NCBI GenBank assembly: GCA_050944255.1
Contig: JBMNQS010000004.1
Coordinates: forward strand, 1-62,087
From: JBMNQS01 sp050944255
GTDB taxonomy: Bacteria > Bacillota > Clostridia > Christensenellales > Maliibacteriaceae
Length of the DNA stretch: 62,087 nt
Reading direction: 5' to 3'
Shown here one piece after another: positions 17,033-24,851 of this stretch. A program made the position numbers and the translations under genes. Below the pieces are notes generated by a model. The model saw nothing but the letters and a program-made list of their open reading frames with translations, was not told the DNA's origin and searched no databases. Numbering within the stretch: position 1 is the first letter of the stretch; each line of letters opens with the position of its first letter.

Positions 17033-17091
17033 TCTTATACCTCCTTTCTCTGCAGTGAATCAACGTATAGACATGATTGAGTACCATACAT

Positions 17092-17120
17092 ATGTTAGAT
17101 AAAACTAACTCGTATCACAA
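17092..17120 (-). promoter_or_regulatory. FTR1 operon promoter with embedded repressor-type palindrome
   Basis: On the minus strand TTGTGA (17115-17120), a 17-base spacer and TAACAT (17092-17097). A 16-base palindrome, GTTAG-N6-CTAAC (17094-17109), covers the -10 box and most of the spacer. A related palindrome is at 19020-19035. Iron-repressed control by the DtxR-type protein of the operon is the likeliest reading. Confidence 0.6.
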
Positions 17121-17168
17121 GAGCCAGTTGCTTTAATTTGAATGGCTCCAGATGCGTTCGCGGAATTA

Positions 17169-17208
17169 AAAAGGAGGCCAAGCGGCATTTTTTATGCCGC
17201 TTGGCCTC
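17169..17208 (-). terminator. Terminator of the MocR-FeoA unit
   Basis: A perfect 15-bp stem (17174-17188 with 17194-17208, arm GAGGCCAAGCGGCAT) and a 5-base loop are followed by TTTTT on the minus strand. It lies 39 bases past feoA and isolates it from the FTR1 operon. Confidence 0.85.
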
Positions 17209-17246
17209 GTGTAAAATATACCGGCTTTACCCGGCTTGTCTCCGGG

Positions 17247-17459
17247 CTATACCGTGATCTTTCCCGCCAGCTCCTGGTCCATGATCACGCGCCTGCCATC
17301 GACGCCGACAACCAGCGCGTCGTCCCATGCTTTGAATACGACGCTGATCTCGCTCTCAAGGGTAATGCCGACGTCCTCAAGCATTTCTTTGATTTTCTCC
17401 CCGCCCCAGATGGCTTTCACCTGACTGGTTTCGCCCACGGGAACCGATGATAGAAGCAT
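17247..17459 (-). CDS. feoA: FeoA-domain protein
   Basis: The protein has 70 residues, a single small SH3-like beta-barrel of the FeoA family, with the typical G-I-T (DVGITLESEISVVF) segment and a final GRRVIMD/LAGKITV strand pair. Family members bind the cytoplasmic GTPase FeoB, but no feoB is in the window. It lies 69 bases after the MocR gene in the same direction, with its own terminator. The role without a nearby FeoB is uncertain; it could be a stand-alone regulator of a distant FeoB. Confidence 0.75.
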   Translation of the reverse strand: MLLSSVPVGETSQVKAIWGGEKIKEMLEDVGITLESEISVVFKAWDDALVVGVDGRRVIMDQELAGKITV

Positions 17460-17528
17460 CCTGTTTCATCCTTAATATATTTATATACGATTTGAGCCGC
17501 CGCCCGTCAACCTGCATCTTAAGGCGGC

Positions 17529-18974
17529 TCAGCCCCAGGCACAAGCGCCAGCCCCGGAATCTTTGACGGCTCCAGAGGCGCCGCCCAGCCACGCCTCATA
17601 GAGAAGATTCACCGCGACGGGGATATCCTCAAGCGATACGCCGCCGTAGTTGAGCAGCACCGTGGCATTTTCGCCCTTTGGGTGAGAACGCCAGTACTTG
17701 CTCGTAGGATATACGCCCACGCCGGCCCGGCAGGCGCGGCAGACCAGTTCGGATTCTTTCCCGGGCCACCTGGCCGTGAGCAGAAGATGAAGCCCGGCGT
17801 GAAATCCCGATACGCTTATACTGTCTCCAAACGCGCTTTTTAATACGCCGACAAGGGCCTCGCATTTATCCTTTTGGCGCTTTCTCATCTTGCGCAGATG
17901 GCTTTCCCAGTGTCCCTCTTTCATAAAGAGCTCCAGGGGCTTTTGCGTCAGGAAGGGCACAAAGGACGCCTGGCCTTTAAACCACCCGTGCAGCCGCTCC
18001 CATAGCGGCTGGGGAACCACCATGTAGGCTACCCGTATGCAGGGCAGGAGTATGTCGGAAAAGCCGCCTATGTAGAATACCCTGTCCGCGCACAGCGACT
18101 GCAGGGCGGGAAGCGGCTTGAGGCCATGCTGGAAATGGCAGTTGTAGTCGTCCTCAATCACATAAGTATGGTTCCGGGCCGCCCACCGTGCAAGCTCCGT
18201 CCGCCTGGACAGGGGCATGACGGTCCCGGTGGGAAACTGGTGCGAGGGCGTGATATAGGCGGCTATAGTCTCCGGAGCAGAAAGCGCGCCGGGCATGACG
18301 CCGTGCTCGTCGAGCGCCGCGGGATACACTTTCAGACCGCTGTTTTGAAGCGTAATGCGCGACTGGTGGTAGCCTGGTTCCTCCATGGCGACGCCCTGCC
18401 CCCCGCCTATGTCGTTTAAGAGCTGGCAGACGAGGCCAAGGCAAAATTGCGTCCCCGGCGTTATGACGATCTGCTCGGCCGAGCAGCTTATATGTCGGTA
18501 ATCGTATAAATGCCTCTGTATCTGGGCGCGGAGCTCCCTCTCTCCAAACACGCATCCCTGCCGCGCCAGGCTCTCCCGGTAGTCGTGAAAGCACCTTGTG
18601 ATCAGACGCTGCCACTGGTTGCAGGGAAGCTCGTCAAGGAGCAGTTGGCCACACCTGAAATCATATTTGACGCCGGAGGCAGGCCCTTGCTCCGCCTTGG
18701 AACTCTCCGTTGTCAGGCAGCCGCAAAACGGCCGCGGCTCCAAAAGCTCCACATAATAGCCTTTGCGCGGCCTGCTGGAGATAAAGCCCTCCGCATAAAG
18801 CTGCGCATAGGCCGATTCCACCGTATTGCGGCTGATATGAAGTTCCGCCGATACCGCGCGGCTGGATTTGAGCTTCGTCCCGGCTTTCATCGTTCCTGCA
18901 AGTATATCCCGCTTGATCTGCTGATACAGCTGGACATACAACGGTGTTTTACTCTTTTCATCCACTTTCAACAT
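17529..18974 (-). CDS. MocR/PdxR-type regulator (GntR winged helix fused to aminotransferase fold)
   Basis: The protein has about 481 residues. A GntR winged helix (LYQQIKRDILAG...LKSSRAVSAELHISRNTVESAYAQL) covers ~10-75. A fold-type I PLP aminotransferase-like domain runs from ~105 to the end, with DDYNCHFQH and ITPGTQFCL blocks. The expected Schiff-base lysine segment reads YIGGFSDILLPCIRVAYMVVP, where functional MocR proteins have S-x-S-K; the Lys appears to be missing. MocR proteins usually sense PLP or amino-compound adducts. The start at 18974 (MLKV) is preferred; an ATG at 18986 has AAGG abutting it. Upstream lies the palindrome at 19020-19035. Target genes are unknown. Confidence 0.8.
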   Translation of the reverse strand: MLKVDEKSKTPLYVQLYQQIKRDILAGTMKAGTKLKSSRAVSAELHISRNTVESAYAQLYAEGFISSRPRKGYYVELLEPRPFCGCLTTESSKAEQGPASGVKYDFRCGQLLLDELPCNQWQRLITRCFHDYRESLARQGCVFGERELRAQIQRHLYDYRHISCSAEQIVITPGTQFCLGLVCQLLNDIGGGQGVAMEEPGYHQSRITLQNSGLKVYPAALDEHGVMPGALSAPETIAAYITPSHQFPTGTVMPLSRRTELARWAARNHTYVIEDDYNCHFQHGLKPLPALQSLCADRVFYIGGFSDILLPCIRVAYMVVPQPLWERLHGWFKGQASFVPFLTQKPLELFMKEGHWESHLRKMRKRQKDKCEALVGVLKSAFGDSISVSGFHAGLHLLLTARWPGKESELVCRACRAGVGVYPTSKYWRSHPKGENATVLLNYGGVSLEDIPVAVNLLYEAWLGGASGAVKDSGAGACAWG

Positions 18975-19019
18975 ACAATTTCCCATCCTTTATAACCAAA
19001 GGTCCCGCCCGCGCATCAA

Positions 19020-19035
19020 GTTAGCTTATGCTAAC
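19020..19035. promoter_or_regulatory. Perfect 16-base palindrome upstream of the MocR-feoA unit
   Basis: GTTAGC-TTAT-GCTAAC is a perfect inverted repeat ~45 bases before the MocR start. It shares the GTTAG-N6-CTAAC frame with the palindrome in the FTR1 promoter, suggesting the same regulator acts at both. Confidence 0.55.
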
Positions 19036-19114
19036 CCGGGGGCGGACGCATGCCCTTAACATCGGAATATCCAGTACGGCGGCCGGCTAAACGGCCGGGC
19101 CGGTTGCGGCAAGA

Positions 19115-21007
19115 TCATAGGGCGGTCTTTTTCTTTGTGCTCCATCTGAGCAACAGCGAAGAATGCAGGACCACCACCACAGAGCCCACATTGTGCACCA
19201 ATGCCCCCGTTACCGGATTGAGAAGCCCTGCCGTCGCCAACAAAATGGCGGCGAAGTTCAGCGCCATGGAGAGCACCATGTTCCACCGGATGGTCCCCAT
19301 CGTCTTTCTGGACAGCGCCAACAAGTGAGCCATGTGCTTTATATCGTCGCCGATGAGGGCGATGTCGGCAGCGTCCACGGCGATATCGCTGCCCACGCCG
19401 CCCATGGCAATGCCCACGTGCGCCTTCTTCAGCGCCGGGGCGTCGTTGACGCCGTCGCCCACCATCAGGACCGGTTCGCCGCGGCTTTGGTACTGCCCGA
19501 TGACCGCCATCTTATCCTCCGGCAGGCAGTCGGTATGAACGTCCTTGATGCCTGCCATGCCCGCCATGTGAAGCGCCGCATGGCGGTTGTCGCCCGTGAG
19601 AAGCACGCTTTTGACACCGAGCTTCTCAATGTCCCTGACCGTATCGGCGGCGTCGGGCCGCAGCGTGTCCGAAAGCGCGATAAATCCCGCGGTGCGGCCG
19701 TCTACGGCCACATAGATGGCGGTGCATCCGTCGTTTCTATAGGCATCGGCTTTATCCGCCACGGCCTGGGGCAGAGCGATAGAATGATCCTTTAACATCT
19801 GCGCGCTGCCCGCCAGCACGGCATGGCGGCCTACACTGGCGGAAACACCCCGCCCTGCCAGCATCTTAAAGATTTCGGGCCGCCGCAGCGGCGCTGCCGA
19901 ACCCGCCCTGTAATGCGCGACGATGGCCTTGCCCAGCGGATGCTCCGAGCGCAGCTCCGCCGAAGAGGTCAGAGACAGCAGCTCTTCGGCGGACAGACCC
20001 GGATCAAAGCTTTCCACCGCCACCACGGCGGGATCTCCGTAGGTCAGCGTGCCCGTCTTGTCAAAAGCAACGCGCTTGACCTTGGAAAGCCGCTCCAATG
20101 CGTCTCCCTCACGGATCAGAATACCGAACTTCGTGGCGTTGCCGATACCGGCCATAATCGCCGTAGGCGTCGCCAGCACCAGCGCGCAGGGGCAAAACAC
20201 CACCAGTATGGTGACGGCGCGTATAATCTCGTCCGTAACCAGCCACGTGGCCGCCGCGGAAGCCAGCGCGATCACCACGATCCAGGTGGCCCACCTGTCG
20301 GCGATCCCGACGATCTTGGCCTTGCCGGCGTCCGCCGACTGCACCAGGCGGATCATTCTCTGCAGGCTGCTGTCCTCGCCCACCCGGGTGGCCCGCATCT
20401 CAAAGATACCGAACTGGTTGACCGTGCCGCTTGAAACCTCATCCCCTACACCCTTATCCACCGGCAGGGATTCGCCGGTCATCACCGCCTGGTTGACGGA
20501 GGTCTGCCCGCTTACGATCACCCCGTCGGCAGCGATGGTTTCGCCTGCCAGCACGCGCAGCACATCGCCGGCCATGACCTCCTCGGCGGCCACGATATAT
20601 TCGGCTCCGCCGCGGACCACCCTGGCCGTGCGGGGCGTCAGATGCACCAGCCTTTCGATGCCCGCACGGGCCTTGGCCACCGTCCTTTGCTCCAAAAGCG
20701 CGCCGATAACCATGATGAAGGCCACCTCTCCGGCCGCAAAGATCTCGTCGATGATCACCGAAGCGATCAGGGCGATGGATACCAGCACGTCCGCCTTGAT
20801 ATCAAACGAGCGGACAAGCGAGCGGACAAGGCCAAGCACCGCATCCTTCACAATGGGAAAACCGCAAAGCACAATCGCCACCCAGGCGGCGTCCACCGGC
20901 AGTGCCCCGATGTCAAAAAAACTAACGATCAGAGACAGTCCCGAAAGTACGAGGAAAAAAACCGTCCGCTTTTCACCGTCGGTAAAAAATTCTTTTAAAC
21001 CCCTCAT
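19115..21007 (-). CDS. Heavy-metal-translocating P1B-type ATPase
   Basis: The protein has 630 residues and starts directly in the membrane domain, with no N-terminal metal-binding (HMA) domain. It contains the membrane motif CPC (VFCPCALVLATPTA, ~275), the phosphorylation site DKTGTLT (~318), the nucleotide-domain HP (SEHPLGKAI) and GDGVNDAPAL (~545). The last helices carry LNFAAI and HNVGSVVVVL. They lack the clear Y-N/M-SS of copper pumps and the K/D of zinc pumps, so the metal is open. Four bases separate it from the CsoR-type gene, which points to Cu(I), but the neighbourhood is iron-rich, so Fe(II) or Co(II) efflux is an alternative. Confidence 0.85.
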   Translation of the reverse strand: MRGLKEFFTDGEKRTVFFLVLSGLSLIVSFFDIGALPVDAAWVAIVLCGFPIVKDAVLGLVRSLVRSFDIKADVLVSIALIASVIIDEIFAAGEVAFIMVIGALLEQRTVAKARAGIERLVHLTPRTARVVRGGAEYIVAAEEVMAGDVLRVLAGETIAADGVIVSGQTSVNQAVMTGESLPVDKGVGDEVSSGTVNQFGIFEMRATRVGEDSSLQRMIRLVQSADAGKAKIVGIADRWATWIVVIALASAAATWLVTDEIIRAVTILVVFCPCALVLATPTAIMAGIGNATKFGILIREGDALERLSKVKRVAFDKTGTLTYGDPAVVAVESFDPGLSAEELLSLTSSAELRSEHPLGKAIVAHYRAGSAAPLRRPEIFKMLAGRGVSASVGRHAVLAGSAQMLKDHSIALPQAVADKADAYRNDGCTAIYVAVDGRTAGFIALSDTLRPDAADTVRDIEKLGVKSVLLTGDNRHAALHMAGMAGIKDVHTDCLPEDKMAVIGQYQSRGEPVLMVGDGVNDAPALKKAHVGIAMGGVGSDIAVDAADIALIGDDIKHMAHLLALSRKTMGTIRWNMVLSMALNFAAILLATAGLLNPVTGALVHNVGSVVVVLHSSLLLRWSTKKKTAL

Positions 21008-21010
21008 CTC

Positions 21011-21286
21011 CTAGCCCATCCTTGAAAACAGTTCCACCGCTTTTGCAAAATCCCCGATGGTCTTCTCAGCGTCGCCGTGCTCAATGCCATCCCTGACACA
21101 ATGCTGCAAATGCCCCTCCAGTACCGCCTGACCCACCTTGTGCAGCGCGCTTTTGGCCGCGTTGATCTGAATCAGGATGTCCTCGCAGGGCACATCTTTT
21201 TCTGTCATGTCGTAAATGGCCCGGATCTGTCCTTCAATTTTTTTCAGCCTCGCCTGTACGTTGGGGACATTTATACATCTTCGCAT
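21011..21286 (-). CDS. csoR: CsoR-type metal-sensing repressor
   Basis: The protein has 91 all-helical residues. The Cu(I)-sensor ligand set is present with canonical spacing: Cys (VPCEDIL), His 25 residues later (EGHLQ), then Cys 4 residues after that (QHC). This fits CsoR rather than RcnR or FrmR. The ATG at 21286 is chosen for GGAGG 10 bases upstream; a frame extension to 21367 would run through the promoter. It represses its own operon with the P1B ATPase; GGGTAT repeats lie between -35 and -10 of its promoter. Confidence 0.85.
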   Translation of the reverse strand: MRRCINVPNVQARLKKIEGQIRAIYDMTEKDVPCEDILIQINAAKSALHKVGQAVLEGHLQHCVRDGIEHGDAEKTIGDFAKAVELFSRMG

Positions 21287-21342
21287 ACGGTCATGACCTC
21301 CATGCTTCGCAAAATGGTGTTTTGTGATGGAAATACGGTTCC

Positions 21343-21372
21343 ATAATACCCATACCCCCATACCCATGTCAA
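21343..21372 (-). promoter_or_regulatory. csoR-ATPase promoter with GGGTAT operator repeats
   Basis: On the minus strand TTGACA (21367-21372), an 18-base spacer and TATTAT (21343-21348). The spacer consists of three GGGTAT-type direct repeats (ATACCC on the plus strand at 21346, 21352 and 21360), matching the G-tract sites that CsoR/RcnR-family tetramers bind. Confidence 0.7.
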
Positions 21373-21494
21373 GGGCCAGTATGCGAAAAAAAGAGAAGGC
21401 CAGCCTTTGGCCCGCCAGCGAGCGGCAAGATGCCAGACCAGGCCACGAAGGCGCTATCCGCTCAACCTCAATTGTCTAAAAATACCGAATATAC

Positions 21495-21523
21495 TTGAAA
21501 GTCACCATCAATTTTTGTATAAT
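21495..21523 (+). promoter_or_regulatory. Promoter of the encapsulin operon
   Basis: TTGAAA (21495-21500), a 17-base spacer and a perfect TATAAT (21518-21523) precede the encapsulated ferritin by ~50 bases. The AT-rich start region contains no clear Fur or PerR box. Confidence 0.75.
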
Positions 21524-21574
21524 AATAAAAATATTACACTTAGCCAATGGTTAAATATGTTAGGAGGTAAAAAA

Positions 21575-21934
21575 ATGCCGAATTTTGCAAATCCGTTTCA
21601 GGGGAATGTAAACCGAAAACTGACAAAAGAGGAACTGATACAGGCCATCCGGCTGGATATAGCGGGGGAGCTGGAGGCGATCTACGTCTATGACGCGCAT
21701 GTCATCGCCACAGACGATCCCGTAGCCAAAAAGGTGATTGCGGATATCAGGGATGAGGAAAAGGCCCACGTGGGCGAACTGATGGCCCTGCTTCGCCATC
21801 TGGACCCCGAAGAGGCCGAACACTTCATCTCCGGGGAAAACGAAGTGAAGGAAATGCTGGAAGAGCTGGGCATCTCCGCCGCCGAAAATGCCGGCGCGCC
21901 GCAAGCCACCGTGGGCAGCCTGATCAACGAATAA
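21575..21934 (+). CDS. Encapsulated ferritin-like protein (EncFtn cargo)
   Basis: The protein has 119 residues: a two-helix ferritin-like domain with an E...E-x-x-H iron site (GELEAIYVYDAHVI, then DEEKAHVGEL). This is the minimal EncFtn set that forms the ferroxidase centre at a dimer interface. A flexible linker and a C-terminal loading peptide containing TVGSLI follow; such peptides dock in the encapsulin shell. The ATG at 21575 is chosen for AGGAGG 8 bases upstream. The encapsulin gene follows 12 bases later. Role: oxidise Fe(II) and feed it into the shell for mineral storage. Confidence 0.9.
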   Translation: MPNFANPFQGNVNRKLTKEELIQAIRLDIAGELEAIYVYDAHVIATDDPVAKKVIADIRDEEKAHVGELMALLRHLDPEEAEHFISGENEVKEMLEELGISAAENAGAPQATVGSLINE

Positions 21935-21946
21935 GGAGGATGTAAA

Positions 21947-22765
21947 ATGGATTATTTATCTCGAGAGAGCGCTCCGTTTTCCGACGGGCTTTGGCAGCAA
22001 ATCGATGAGACCGTCGTAAATACCGCACGAAAGACGCTGGTGGGCAGAAAGTTTATCCATATCTATGGCCCGCTGGGCGCCGAAACCTTGAGCGTGCCGG
22101 TAGCCGACCCCACCCGCAGCGGCGCCAAAGAACAGGATGGCCCCCTGATAAAGACCCCCGGAAGGGCCTACAGGGAATTGCCGCTGATCCACCAGGACGC
22201 CACGCTCTACTGGCGGGACCTGCAAAACAGCATCGAAGGCGGCCTGCCGCTGGATCTGTCGGCCGTGGCAGAGGCCTCGGCCCAGTGCGCCAGGCACGAG
22301 GACGAGCTGATCTTCTTCGGCAACAAGGCTTTCGGCTACGATGGGCTGCTGACTGCCCCGGGCGCCTCGCATATACAAAGAAGCGACTGGATCAGCGGCG
22401 AGAACCCGTTTTCGGATATCGCCAAGGGCCTCGAACTGCTGATGGAAAAAGGCGTCTTCGGCCGATCGACGCTGGTGGTCAGCCCCAATCTTTACACGCA
22501 GCTCAACCGCATCCAGAGCGGTACGGGTAAGACGGAGCTGGAACGCATCGGCGCGCTTTTGGACGGGCATGTCCTGCGTACGCCGGTGCTGGGCGCGGAT
22601 AAGGCCGTTCTCGTATGCGCGCAGCCCCAGTACATGGACCTGGCCGTCGGCCAGGATTTCGCAGCGGCCTACCTGGAGCTGAAAGACCTGAACCACGTGC
22701 TGCGCATTGTGGAGACGGCGCTGCTTCGGATCAAGCGCAGCGACGCCATCGTAATTTTCGATTGA
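21947..22765 (+). CDS. Family 1 encapsulin shell protein
   Basis: The protein has 272 residues, the usual length. The family 1 (linocin M18-like, HK97 fold) start MDYLSRESAPFSDGLWQQID is followed by a VGRKF-IYGPLGAE block, GFDGL-like AFGYDGLL (~125), LVVSPNLYTQLNRI (~185) and the final L-RI-SDAIVIF strand. It self-assembles into an icosahedral protein compartment. With the EncFtn cargo immediately upstream it should form an iron-storage nanocompartment. It lies next to metal sensors and opposite the FTR1 operon. GGAGG lies 8 bases before the ATG. Confidence 0.93.
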   Translation: MDYLSRESAPFSDGLWQQIDETVVNTARKTLVGRKFIHIYGPLGAETLSVPVADPTRSGAKEQDGPLIKTPGRAYRELPLIHQDATLYWRDLQNSIEGGLPLDLSAVAEASAQCARHEDELIFFGNKAFGYDGLLTAPGASHIQRSDWISGENPFSDIAKGLELLMEKGVFGRSTLVVSPNLYTQLNRIQSGTGKTELERIGALLDGHVLRTPVLGADKAVLVCAQPQYMDLAVGQDFAAAYLELKDLNHVLRIVETALLRIKRSDAIVIFD

Positions 22766-22819
22766 GGGCGCCCGCCGGGGCGGAGACGCCCGCTGACTCA
22801 TGCATGACAAAACGGTACG

Positions 22820-22848
22820 AACGCCGCGCGGCCCAGCCGCGCGGCGTT
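22820..22848 (+). terminator. GC-rich hairpin after encapsulin
   Basis: A perfect 13-bp stem (arm AACGCCGCGCGGC) with a 3-base loop, 54 bases past the encapsulin stop. It is followed only by TTA, so termination may be incomplete. Confidence 0.5.
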
Positions 22849-22913
22849 TATGAACAATGAAGGCTCCGTTTGCGGATAAAGGAAGGATAGCGGGCGGGCG
22901 CTTTGGCGCGGAC

Positions 22914-22938
22914 AAAAAAATTCACCCGTTCGGGTGAA
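22914..22938 (-). terminator. Terminator of the PiT-DUF47 operon
   Basis: An 8-bp stem (TTCACCCG/CGGGTGAA, 22921-22938) is followed on the minus strand by seven T residues, ~190 bases past the DUF47 stop. Confidence 0.7.
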
Positions 22939-23045
22939 CCGTTTGAATGTTGTATAGCGTGGAGACGGCGGCGGATGCAAGCGTCAAAGGCATACCGAAT
23001 ATCAGCGGGATAACGCCCGCGCATCCTCTAAATCCACCCGGCCCC

Positions 23046-23084
23046 AAAGACAATTTGCTGAAAAACAGCAGATTGTCTTTTTTT
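23046..23084 (+). terminator. Second terminator for the rightward encapsulin transcript
   Basis: A 15-bp stem (23046-23060 with 23066-23080, one G-U pair) and a 5-base loop are followed by a T run on the plus strand. It lies beyond the opposing minus-strand terminator, so the two transcripts overlap by ~130 bases at their 3' ends. Confidence 0.65.
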
Positions 23085-23130
23085 CCCGTGGATGCCCCGC
23101 GAAACGGCAAGCGCGCCCTCGGCCTGTCCG

Positions 23131-23751
23131 TTACGAATTTTTCATCATCATCAGTTCCATGACGTCGGCCACGTGCTCGCAGGCGTCGCAGCAATCCTCC
23201 AGCCGGTCGAAAAGCTCGCTCCATACGGCGATCTCCAGCGGGTCGCCGCCCTTTTTGTAAAGGCTGCGCACCGCGTCAATGTAAATGGCGTCGCCCTCTT
23301 CCTCCATGGTGTTGACATCCACGATCGCCTTTTGCAAAACGGTGGACTTGTGGAAATTGGGGAATTCATGCGTCGCCGCCTGCAGCGCCTTGCAGCAGCG
23401 CAGGATCACATCGGCAAAAGCCAGCGCCGCCGGATGGATCTTTTTGATGTTGTACATATACATGCGGATGAGAATGTCGTCGATCTTGTCTGTCACCTCG
23501 TCCAGCTCGTTGGCCAGCTGAATGATGTCCTCCCGGTCGATGGGCGTGACAAACTCCTTCGCCAGGCGCCTGAGCATGCGATGCTTCACCTCGTCCTCCG
23601 CGTGCTCCAATTCGTGCATCGTCTCGCGGCACTCCTGCAGCGTCTCGGGATCAAAATTGTGCAGCACCGTCTGCAGATACTCCGCAGCGCGGCAGGAAAA
23701 CTCCACCATCGTTATAAAATCGTCGAAATAGGGGTTATTCTTTTTTGCCAT
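23131..23751 (-). CDS. DUF47 (PhoU-like) accessory protein of the phosphate transporter
   Basis: The protein has 206 residues, all helical, with the DUF47/YkaA pattern: repeated acidic E-x3-D motifs (MHELEHAEDEVKHRML at ~50, EEEGDAIYIDAV at ~150, RLEDCCDACEHVADV near the end). These resemble PhoU metal-binding bundles. Family members sit beside PiT transporters and are thought to gate them from the cytoplasm. The ATG at 23751 has GGAGG 11 bases upstream; the longer frame to 24129 is a shadow of the PiT gene. It follows PiT by 47 bases. Confidence 0.88.
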   Translation of the reverse strand: MAKKNNPYFDDFITMVEFSCRAAEYLQTVLHNFDPETLQECRETMHELEHAEDEVKHRMLRRLAKEFVTPIDREDIIQLANELDEVTDKIDDILIRMYMYNIKKIHPAALAFADVILRCCKALQAATHEFPNFHKSTVLQKAIVDVNTMEEEGDAIYIDAVRSLYKKGGDPLEIAVWSELFDRLEDCCDACEHVADVMELMMMKNS

Positions 23752-23798
23752 GGATGATAAATCCTCCTTTGTAGATTTAAAAGCCGTTTGCCCCGCCT

Positions 23799-24851
23799 CT
23801 AAAAGAAATGTACAAACAGCCTGGCCATAATAAAGCCGATGAAACCGCAGCCCGGAAACGTCAGCACCCAGGCCAGCACCATCTCTCCCACGACGTTCCA
23901 GTCCACGCTGCGCAGCCGCCGCGCGGCCCCCACGCCCATGATGGCCGTGGTCTTGGTGTGTGTGGTGCTCACCGGAATGCCCACCAGCGACGAAAGCAGC
24001 AGGCACGCCGCGCCGGCCGTATCGGCGGCAAAGCCCTGGTACGTCTCCAGCTTCACCATGTCCATGCCCACTGCCTTTATAATGCGGTAACCGCCCGCGG
24101 AAGTGCCCACGCCCATCACCACCGAACACACCACGATGAGCCAGAAGGGAATTTCAAAGACGCCGGCGCCAGCCTGTCCCCTGGACAGCGCCATACCCAG
24201 TAAAAACACGCCCATGAATTTCTGCCCATCCTGCGCGCCGTGCATGAAGGCCATGGCCGCAGCGCCCCCTATCTGGGCCTTTTTGAAAAAGCCGGCCGTC
24301 TTTCGCCGGTCCGCCCTGCGAAACAGCGCCTCGATCAGCCTGACGACCACAAATCCCAGGCCAAAACCAAGGAACGTCGAGAGCAAAAGGCCGTAGATCA
24401 CCTTCATCCACTCGCTGCCGTTGACCCCCGCAAGCCCGCCGTGCATGGCAATGGCCGCCCCGGTAAGCCCGGCAATCAGCGCATGGCTTTCACTGGTGGG
24501 AATGCCGAATACCCAGGCCGCGGACGCCCACAGCACAATCGCCACCATAGCGGCGCACAGCGCCACCAGCGCCTCGTGGCTGTTGCCCCCGAAATCCACC
24601 ATGTTGTAGATGGTCTGCGCCACGGTCTTGTTGATCATGGTCATCACCAGAATGCCCAGGAAATTGAAACCCGCCGCCATGATCACCGCCGTGCGCGGCC
24701 CTATGGCCCGCGTGGAAATGGCCGTGGCAATCGCGTTGGGCGCGTCGGTCCAGCCGTTGACCAAGATCACCCCCAGCGTCAGCAGCACCGTGATAAGAAG
24801 CGCCGGGTTCTCAATAAGCTGTGATAGAAATTCTCCGAATGAGGTGGTCAT
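23799..24851 (-). CDS. pit: PiT-family low-affinity phosphate transporter
   Basis: The protein has 350 residues with ~10 hydrophobic segments. The two inverted family signatures are present: NGWTDAPNAIATAISTRAIGPRTA at ~32-55 and, in the second half, GIPVSTTHTKTTAIMGVG near 290. SHALIAGLTGAAIA lies at ~120. It carries out cation-coupled import of metal-phosphate. The start overlaps the stop of a 36-codon ORF upstream (ATGA) and also has AAGGAG 7 bases away. The downstream DUF47 gene completes the usual pair. Confidence 0.9.
   Translation of the reverse strand: MTTSFGEFLSQLIENPALLITVLLTLGVILVNGWTDAPNAIATAISTRAIGPRTAVIMAAGFNFLGILVMTMINKTVAQTIYNMVDFGGNSHEALVALCAAMVAIVLWASAAWVFGIPTSESHALIAGLTGAAIAMHGGLAGVNGSEWMKVIYGLLLSTFLGFGLGFVVVRLIEALFRRADRRKTAGFFKKAQIGGAAAMAFMHGAQDGQKFMGVFLLGMALSRGQAGAGVFEIPFWLIVVCSVVMGVGTSAGGYRIIKAVGMDMVKLETYQGFAADTAGAACLLLSSLVGIPVSTTHTKTTAIMGVGAARRLRSVDWNVVGEMVLAWVLTFPGCGFIGFIMARLFVHFF

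Noticed and set aside
21511..21535. PerR-type box at the encapsulin promoter
   Set aside because: The AT-rich sequence resembles it loosely, but the 7-1-7 inverted repeat does not hold.
23752..24129. 126-codon N-terminal extension of the DUF47 gene
   Set aside because: It is the out-of-frame shadow of the 3' end of pit; DUF47 similarity begins at 23751, where a ribosome binding site lies.
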